Shown here one piece after another: positions 7,057 to 10,291 of a DNA stretch of 10,291 nucleotides. Both the position numbers and the translations under genes were made by a program. How positions within the stretch are numbered: position 1 is the stretch's first letter; each line of letters opens with the position of its first letter. Source of the DNA: Actinomycetes bacterium (GTDB taxonomy: Bacteria > Actinomycetota > Actinomycetes > Propionibacteriales > Nocardioidaceae); contig JAKPAQ010000286.1 of NCBI GenBank assembly GCA_029779385.1, forward strand, positions 1-10,291, read 5' to 3'. The notes under the pieces were generated by a model. The model made no database searches. It was given only the letters and a program-made list of their open reading frames with translations, and was not told the DNA's origin.

Positions 7057-7090
7057 AACTTATTCAAAGTGCAAGACCCTTGAATAAGTT
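7057..7090. promoter_or_regulatory. 11-bp perfect inverted repeat in the whiB3/merR divergent promoter region
   Basis: AACTTATTCAA (7057-7067) and TTGAATAAGTT (7080-7090) are exact reverse complements with a 12-bp spacer. The right arm abuts the merR -10 hexamer TAGAAT, so a bound protein would block it. The AT-rich arms stand out from the GC-rich surroundings. Most likely the binding site of the MerR-type regulator encoded alongside, giving autoregulation and possibly control of whiB3. A terminator is unlikely because no transcript should end here. Confidence 0.62.
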
Positions 7091-7096
7091 TAGAAT
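7091..7096 (+). promoter_or_regulatory. -10 element of a leaderless merR promoter
   Basis: TAGAAT is followed by six bases and then ATG at 7103, so transcription should begin at or next to the start codon. No good -35 is seen at 16-18 bp upstream (AGTGCA region), which fits a promoter overlapped by the inverted repeat and dependent on regulation. Confidence 0.6.
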
Positions 7097-7102
7097 TTGG
7101 TG

Positions 7103-7978
7103 ATGGACCGGCGCTGGACCGTGGGCACGCTTTCACAGCTGCTGCAGATCGCCGGACCGACGTTGCGCACTTGGGAACGGCGCTACGGAATCGGGCCGAC
7201 TCATCGAACGCCTGGCGGGCACCGGCGCTACACGATTATCGACGCCGATCGAGTCGCCACCATGTCTTCATTTATCGCCGAAGGGATGGCGCCGCGAGAC
7301 GCCGCCGAACTCGTGAAGAAGATGTCACCGGCAGAGCTTGCGGCCGCAGTTGCGGCCGGCGAGGACGGCCGCACCGACCTGCTGCGCGAGCACCAGATCG
7401 CCGAATTCGTTTCGGCCGCGGCCGCTCGGAACCCAAAGCAGATCGCCGCGATCACCGAATCGACAATTGGTCGCAACGGCATCGCCGAGGCGTGGGACCA
7501 AGTAATCGCGGTCGCATTGACCGAGATCCGTGCAGGCACCGCGACCGGCGCGATGGCTACGGCCACCGAAGAATTGGTGCGAACGCGGGTGGAGAACGTC
7601 ATCCGCGCGCTCGGCCCGTTCGCCACTACTGCGACCGCACCAAAAGTGGTGGTTGCGGCCCTGAGCGACCCAATCCAAAGCCTGCCGATCGCCGTTACGG
7701 CAGCCGTGTTGGCGCAGGCGGGCTGCGAAGTTACCGATTTGGGTGGGCGAGTTGATAGTGCCGCGGTGGCCGCTTTCGTCGACCAGGCCAAGCCCGAAGC
7801 AGTGATCTTGTGTTCGTGGCGGCCCGCTAAACCAACCGAGCCGAGGTCGATACTTAGTTCGTTCAAATCTGACGTTGTGTTGGTCGGTTCGGCTTGGCCA
7901 GAATCAGCGAATCCAGTTCGGTCAATGATCGGATTGGCCCGGCAGGTGCTTGACCAAAACCCTGACGAACTACCCTAG
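7103..7978 (+). CDS. MerR-family regulator with B12-binding-like C-terminal domain (LitR/CarH architecture)
   Basis: DNA-binding regulator, 291 aa from ATG 7103. In-frame TTG 7097 and GTG 7100 are rejected because the -10 hexamer places the transcript start at 7103. Seen: winged-helix MerR domain 4-70 with TLRTWERRYG (20-29) and the wing TPGGHRRY (36-43); a helical-bundle region (about 90-170); and an alpha/beta Rossmann-like domain (181-285, VVVAAL, then AGCEVTDLGG). This is the layout of the adenosylcobalamin photoreceptors CarH and LitR. However, the DxHxxG cobalamin motif reads D189-P-I191-Q-S-L194, and no histidine occurs after H97, so axial ligation of cobalt is not possible. It may sense something else or act constitutively, as reported for some CarA-type relatives. 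Divergent to whiB3; the crotonase gene follows after 5 bp. Confidence 0.88.
   Translation: MDRRWTVGTLSQLLQIAGPTLRTWERRYGIGPTHRTPGGHRRYTIIDADRVATMSSFIAEGMAPRDAAELVKKMSPAELAAAVAAGEDGRTDLLREHQIAEFVSAAAARNPKQIAAITESTIGRNGIAEAWDQVIAVALTEIRAGTATGAMATATEELVRTRVENVIRALGPFATTATAPKVVVAALSDPIQSLPIAVTAAVLAQAGCEVTDLGGRVDSAAVAAFVDQAKPEAVILCSWRPAKPTEPRSILSSFKSDVVLVGSAWPESANPVRSMIGLARQVLDQNPDELP
7950..7976 (+). promoter_or_regulatory. Possible internal promoter for the crotonase gene
   Basis: TTGACC (7950-7955) and TACCCT (7971-7976) lie inside the end of the merR gene, 15 bp apart, and TACCCT ends seven bases before the crotonase ATG. No Shine-Dalgarno precedes that ATG, so either a leaderless mRNA or re-initiation after merR would be needed. 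The short spacing keeps confidence low. Confidence 0.35.
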
Positions 7979-7983
7979 AAGTT

Positions 7984-8790
7984 ATGGCCGAAAAGCATGT
8001 TGAAGTCGAAATTGATGGACCGATCGCCCACGTTTGGTTGAGCCGTCCCGAGAAGCTGAACGGGATCACTTTCGACCTGCTTGACGGGTTGATCGACGCG
8101 GCCGCGCAGATCGAAGCCAACCCGAACGTGCGGGTGGTTCTGCTTGAGGGCCGCGGCGACTCGTTCTGCGCCGGTTTGGACTTCGCTGCCGTCATGACCG
8201 ACAAAAAGCGCGTTATGCGCTACTTCCTGCCGAACATTTTCAAAGGAACTAACCGTTTCCAGAGTCCGCTATGGGCTTGGCAAGAACTTTCGGTGCCGGT
8301 TATCGCGATCACCCGCGGTCACGTTTTCGGCGGCGGCATCCAGTTGGCCCTGGCGGCGGACTTCCGGTTCACCACGCCCGATTGCCAGTGGTCGGTTCTC
8401 GAAGCCAAATGGGGTCTCGTACCCGACATGAGCGGCACGGTTCCGCTAGCTGAACTAGTTGGCGCCGACCTGGCCAAGCGCCTAGTAATGACTGGCGAGG
8501 TGTTCTCGGGCGAGCAGGCCGTTAGTTATGGCATTGCCTCTGGTGTTGCCGATGACCCGACCAAACCGGCGATGGAACTAGTCGACCAACTCTTGGCTCG
8601 CTCACCCGACTCGGTGGCGGCCTCAAAGCGGTTGATCAACAAGACCCGTCGCGGTTCGGTGCGCCAAGCTTTCCGGCTCGAACGGCGACTTCAGCAGAAG
8701 ATGTTCAAGTCCCCGAACACGGCGATCGCTCGCAAAGCGGGCATGTCCAAGACCGAGCCAGAGTTCGGTCCGCGCACGTTCGGCCGCTGA
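7984..8790 (+). CDS. Crotonase (enoyl-CoA hydratase/isomerase) family protein
   Basis: Acyl-CoA-modifying enzyme, 268 aa, cytoplasmic. Seen: oxyanion-hole segments FCAGLD (61-66) and HVFGGG (113-118), and the acidic pair E140 and D148 in LEAKWGLVPDMSG. From memory, this pair aligns with E196 and D204 of dienoyl-CoA isomerase (ECH1), while the third ECH1 acid (D176) is Q120 here. The protein therefore resembles the ECH1 branch more than true enoyl-CoA hydratase, whose two glutamates sit differently, but the lost aspartate argues against assuming isomerase activity. The C-terminal helical region (residues 220-268) is of normal length. It lies 5 bp after merR; a fatty-acid or carboxylic-acid degradation role is a family-level inference, and the substrate is not known. 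Confidence 0.9.
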   Translation: MAEKHVEVEIDGPIAHVWLSRPEKLNGITFDLLDGLIDAAAQIEANPNVRVVLLEGRGDSFCAGLDFAAVMTDKKRVMRYFLPNIFKGTNRFQSPLWAWQELSVPVIAITRGHVFGGGIQLALAADFRFTTPDCQWSVLEAKWGLVPDMSGTVPLAELVGADLAKRLVMTGEVFSGEQAVSYGIASGVADDPTKPAMELVDQLLARSPDSVAASKRLINKTRRGSVRQAFRLERRLQQKMFKSPNTAIARKAGMSKTEPEFGPRTFGR

Positions 8791-8818
8791 CCGTTTTTCG
8801 GTTCGCGGCGCTGATTGT

Positions 8819-8824
8819 TAGGGT
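8819..8824 (+). promoter_or_regulatory. -10 element of a leaderless methyltransferase promoter
   Basis: TAGGGT is followed by six bases and GTG at 8831, the same geometry as merR, tetR and the MFS gene. No Shine-Dalgarno is present. The 40-bp gap after the crotonase stop holds nothing else apart from a weak ACCG/CGGT stem at 8790-8802. Confidence 0.5.
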
Positions 8825-8830
8825 TGCCCG

Positions 8831-9595
8831 GTGAGTGACGAGAAGCCGAGCAAGAAGGTTGCCGACCAGTACGACCGTGGTTACGACTACACGACCTACT
8901 GGAACAACCGCGATTACGAGAACGGTGCGGAGCGAGTGGCGATCCGCCGTCTGCTCAAAGGCCGCCGGTTCGCGAAGGCCGCCGACGTCGGTGGTGGCTT
9001 CGGTCGCTTGGCGATTTTGCTTCGCGAATACGCCGACCAAGTCACCTTGGCCGAGCCGAGTCAGACGCAACTTGATGCGGCCGAGAAGTTCCTAGCCGGA
9101 ACCGATGTCATCAAGGCCCGCCAGCAGGCTGACGCATTGCAGTTTGCCGATGGCGAGTTGGACCTGATCACGATGGTGCGAGTCATGCACCACATCCCCG
9201 AGCCGACCAAAGAGTTCGCCGAGATCGCTCGCGTTCTTCGCCCCGGCGGCACGGCAATTATCGAAGTGGCGAACTACGGCCACTACAAGAACCGCCGAGC
9301 CTTCAAGAAGGCGGGCCGCGAGCTGCCGGCCGAACCAGTCAGCATTCGCACTGTTGCCGCCGATGAGCCCGACGCGATCGCGTTCGTGAACCACAACATC
9401 GACACGGTTGTCGCCCAGTTGGCCGATGCCGGACTGGTGTTGCAGGGCAAACTTTCGGTCTCGAACCTGCGCAGTCAGAAACTGAAGAAGATCCTGCCGA
9501 CGTCGTTGATGGTCGCGGTCGAGAAGGTGCTGCAAAAGCCGCTCGCCAAGAGCGACTTCGGCCCGTCGATCTTCCTCGAACTACGAAAGTCCTGA
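8831..9595 (+). CDS. Class I SAM-dependent methyltransferase
   Basis: Predicted S-adenosylmethionine-dependent methyltransferase, 254 aa, GTG start. Seen: motif I ADVGGGFGRLA (51-61), an acidic residue at the end of beta-2 (E75 in TLAEPS), DALQF (101-105) after beta-3, motif DLITMVRVMHHIPEP (111-125) of the UbiE/Methyltransf_11 type, and LRPGG (136-140). The domain ends near residue 150; the C-terminal 100 residues, with several basic helices (YKNRRAFKKAGREL) and a closing FLELRKS strand, are probably the substrate-binding part. No signal peptide or membrane segment. The start is supported by TAGGGT six bases upstream. It is convergent with the TetR gene, with 17 bp between stops. The acceptor substrate cannot be inferred. 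Confidence 0.9.
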   Translation: MSDEKPSKKVADQYDRGYDYTTYWNNRDYENGAERVAIRRLLKGRRFAKAADVGGGFGRLAILLREYADQVTLAEPSQTQLDAAEKFLAGTDVIKARQQADALQFADGELDLITMVRVMHHIPEPTKEFAEIARVLRPGGTAIIEVANYGHYKNRRAFKKAGRELPAEPVSIRTVAADEPDAIAFVNHNIDTVVAQLADAGLVLQGKLSVSNLRSQKLKKILPTSLMVAVEKVLQKPLAKSDFGPSIFLELRKS

Positions 9596-9612
9596 CCGAC
9601 CTCAAGCGGCGG

Positions 9613-10143
9613 TTAGTCGGTTGGTGCGGTTAGCCGGGCCAGCACTTCACGCACGTGGGTTAGTGCCGTCGGATTGCTGATCCCGCAAAAGTCGTTGTAG
9701 TAGAGACCGTCGCCGATCAGTTGGATTGTGCGGGCGAGTGCTTCGTCGTCTAGGTCCTCTTTTAGAACCGTGAACCAAGAGTCGCGGATTTCGGCGAGCA
9801 CGTCTGCTGCTTGGTGGGTGTTTTCTTGAGCGACCCGCGAGGCGGCGATCAGCGCTCGATCAAAATCGCTGCCGGAGGCGACCGAAGTTTGTAGGTAGTA
9901 CTCCACCGGGCCCGCTTCGGCCGTTCGCATTAGTTCGACGTCGGTCGCGCCCTGTTCGCGCAGTCGCTCGACCATGCCGTCGACGAGGGCTTCCTTGCTG
10001 CCGAAGTGATAGAGCAGGCCCCCCTTGGACACCCCGGCCGCGGCCGCGACAGCGTCGAGGGTCGCCGCGCGGCTGCCCTCGTTGACCAGCAACTGCTCGA
10101 AGGCATCGAGGAGGCGGTCGCGGGTGCTTCGCTGCTGCGGCAT
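9613..10143 (-). CDS. TetR-family transcriptional repressor
   Basis: Ligand-responsive DNA-binding repressor, 176 aa. The N-terminal helix-turn-helix (about 6-55) reads RDRLLDAFEQLLVNEG, then ATLDAVAAAAGVSKGGLLYHFGSKEALV (27-54), the classical TetR signature with recognition helix around 38-46. The C-terminal ligand/dimer domain (60-176) is helical and short; WFTVLKEDLDDEALARTIQLIGDGLYY resembles the TetR_C regions of regulators of drug pumps. TAGGCT (10150-10155, minus strand) ends six bases before the ATG, so the mRNA is probably leaderless. It is divergent from an MFS drug-transporter gene with a perfect palindrome between them, the usual arrangement of a local efflux repressor. Confidence 0.93.
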   Translation of the reverse strand: MPQQRSTRDRLLDAFEQLLVNEGSRAATLDAVAAAAGVSKGGLLYHFGSKEALVDGMVERLREQGATDVELMRTAEAGPVEYYLQTSVASGSDFDRALIAASRVAQENTHQAADVLAEIRDSWFTVLKEDLDDEALARTIQLIGDGLYYNDFCGISNPTALTHVREVLARLTAPTD

Positions 10144-10149
10144 GCAGAC

Positions 10150-10155
10150 AGCCTA
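10150..10155 (-). promoter_or_regulatory. -10 element of a leaderless tetR promoter
   Basis: On the minus strand TAGGCT is followed by GTCTGC and the ATG at 10143. A weak TTGGGG lies at 10175-10180 with 19-bp spacing. The palindrome at 10191-10214 is upstream of these elements, so TetR could affect its own promoter less strongly than that of the transporter. Confidence 0.5.
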
Positions 10156-10185
10156 GTGAACTGGCCAACAGGCACCCCAACTGAT

Positions 10186-10214
10186 TTGAAACTGTACCGT
10201 CCAGACGGTACAGT
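10186..10214 (+). promoter_or_regulatory. Sigma-70-type promoter of the MFS transporter gene
   Basis: TTGAAA (10186-10191) and TACAGT (10209-10214) are separated by the optimal 17 bp, and six bases separate TACAGT from the GTG start at 10221. This is the best-formed promoter in the window and predicts a leaderless mRNA. Confidence 0.72.
10191..10214. promoter_or_regulatory. TetR operator, perfect 11-2-11 palindrome
   Basis: Arms ACTGTACCGTC (10191-10201) and GACGGTACAGT (10204-10214) are exact reverse complements around CA. The palindrome spans the whole -35/-10 spacer and the -10 hexamer of the transporter promoter, so occupation would block RNA polymerase. Length and ACCGT/ACGGT cores are usual for TetR-family sites. 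Confidence 0.8.
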
Positions 10215-10220
10215 AATCGG

Positions 10221-10291
10221 GTGTCAGTGATTAGCCCAACCCGAGCAGGCCAGCGCGAATGGATCGCACTCGGCGTGCTCATGCTGCCTGT
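10221..10291 (+). CDS. MFS drug transporter (DHA2/EmrB-QacA-like), N-terminal fragment cut by window edge
   Basis: Only 23 codons are visible from GTG 10221. The peptide VSVISPTRAGQREWIALGVLMLP has the basic-aromatic lead (QREW) into the first membrane helix (IALGVLMLP) that is typical of 14-helix drug:H+ antiporters of actinobacteria. The start is supported by the leaderless promoter and by the divergent TetR gene. GTG at 10227 is an alternative start. The assignment rests on a short fragment and context, so the exact subfamily is tentative. Confidence 0.62.
   Translation, partial: MSVISPTRAGQREWIALGVLMLP

Noticed and set aside
8790..8802. ACCG-TTTTT-CGGT after the crotonase stop as a terminator
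   Set aside because: Only a 4-bp stem with the T-run in the loop, not after the stem.
9595..9621. ACCGAC...GTCGGT stem between the convergent methyltransferase and tetR genes as a terminator
   Set aside because: Six-base stem with a 15-base loop and no T-run on either strand; too weak to call.

Overview
The window looks like chromosomal DNA from a high-GC actinobacterium (Actinomycetota). The best marker is a WhiB3/WhiD-type iron-sulfur regulator, which is restricted to that phylum and its phages. GTG starts and frequent leaderless promoters agree: several genes carry a TANNNT -10 hexamer exactly six bases before an ATG or GTG. I cannot place it below phylum. No rRNA, tRNA, CRISPR array, insertion sequence or integrase is visible. 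No gene-free stretch exceeds 300 bases; the longest is 158 bp (2030-2187).

Left block (1-2029, minus strand): a flavin-containing monooxygenase, translationally coupled by an ATGA overlap to a short-chain dehydrogenase that runs off the left edge. The monooxygenase is broken by one extra G at 1321/1322; removing it restores a 464-residue protein. A divergent HerA/DUF87-type ATPase follows (2188-3279).

Central block (3303-6674, plus strand): a stress cassette. Two near-identical ATACCC-N4-GGGTAT palindromes, the operator type of the CsoR/CstR/RcnR repressors (copper, persulfide, nickel/cobalt), precede a 61-residue Cys-rich protein, a rhodanese-domain lipoprotein, a P1B-type metal ATPase without soluble metal-binding domain, and a VIT1/CCC1-family Fe/Mn transporter coupled by an ATGA overlap. 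No CsoR-type repressor lies in the window. The combination suggests coordinated handling of metal ions and reactive sulfur, and is the most interesting system here.

Right block (6691-10291): whiB3 and a MerR-type regulator are divergent around an 11-bp perfect inverted repeat. The MerR protein has the fold layout of B12-binding LitR/CarH photoregulators but no histidine after residue 97, so the usual cobalamin ligands are absent. A crotonase-family enzyme, a class I methyltransferase and, convergently, a TetR repressor follow. TetR is divergent from an MFS drug-transporter gene (DHA2-like, cut by the right edge), whose promoter is covered by a perfect 11-2-11 palindrome, the expected TetR operator.
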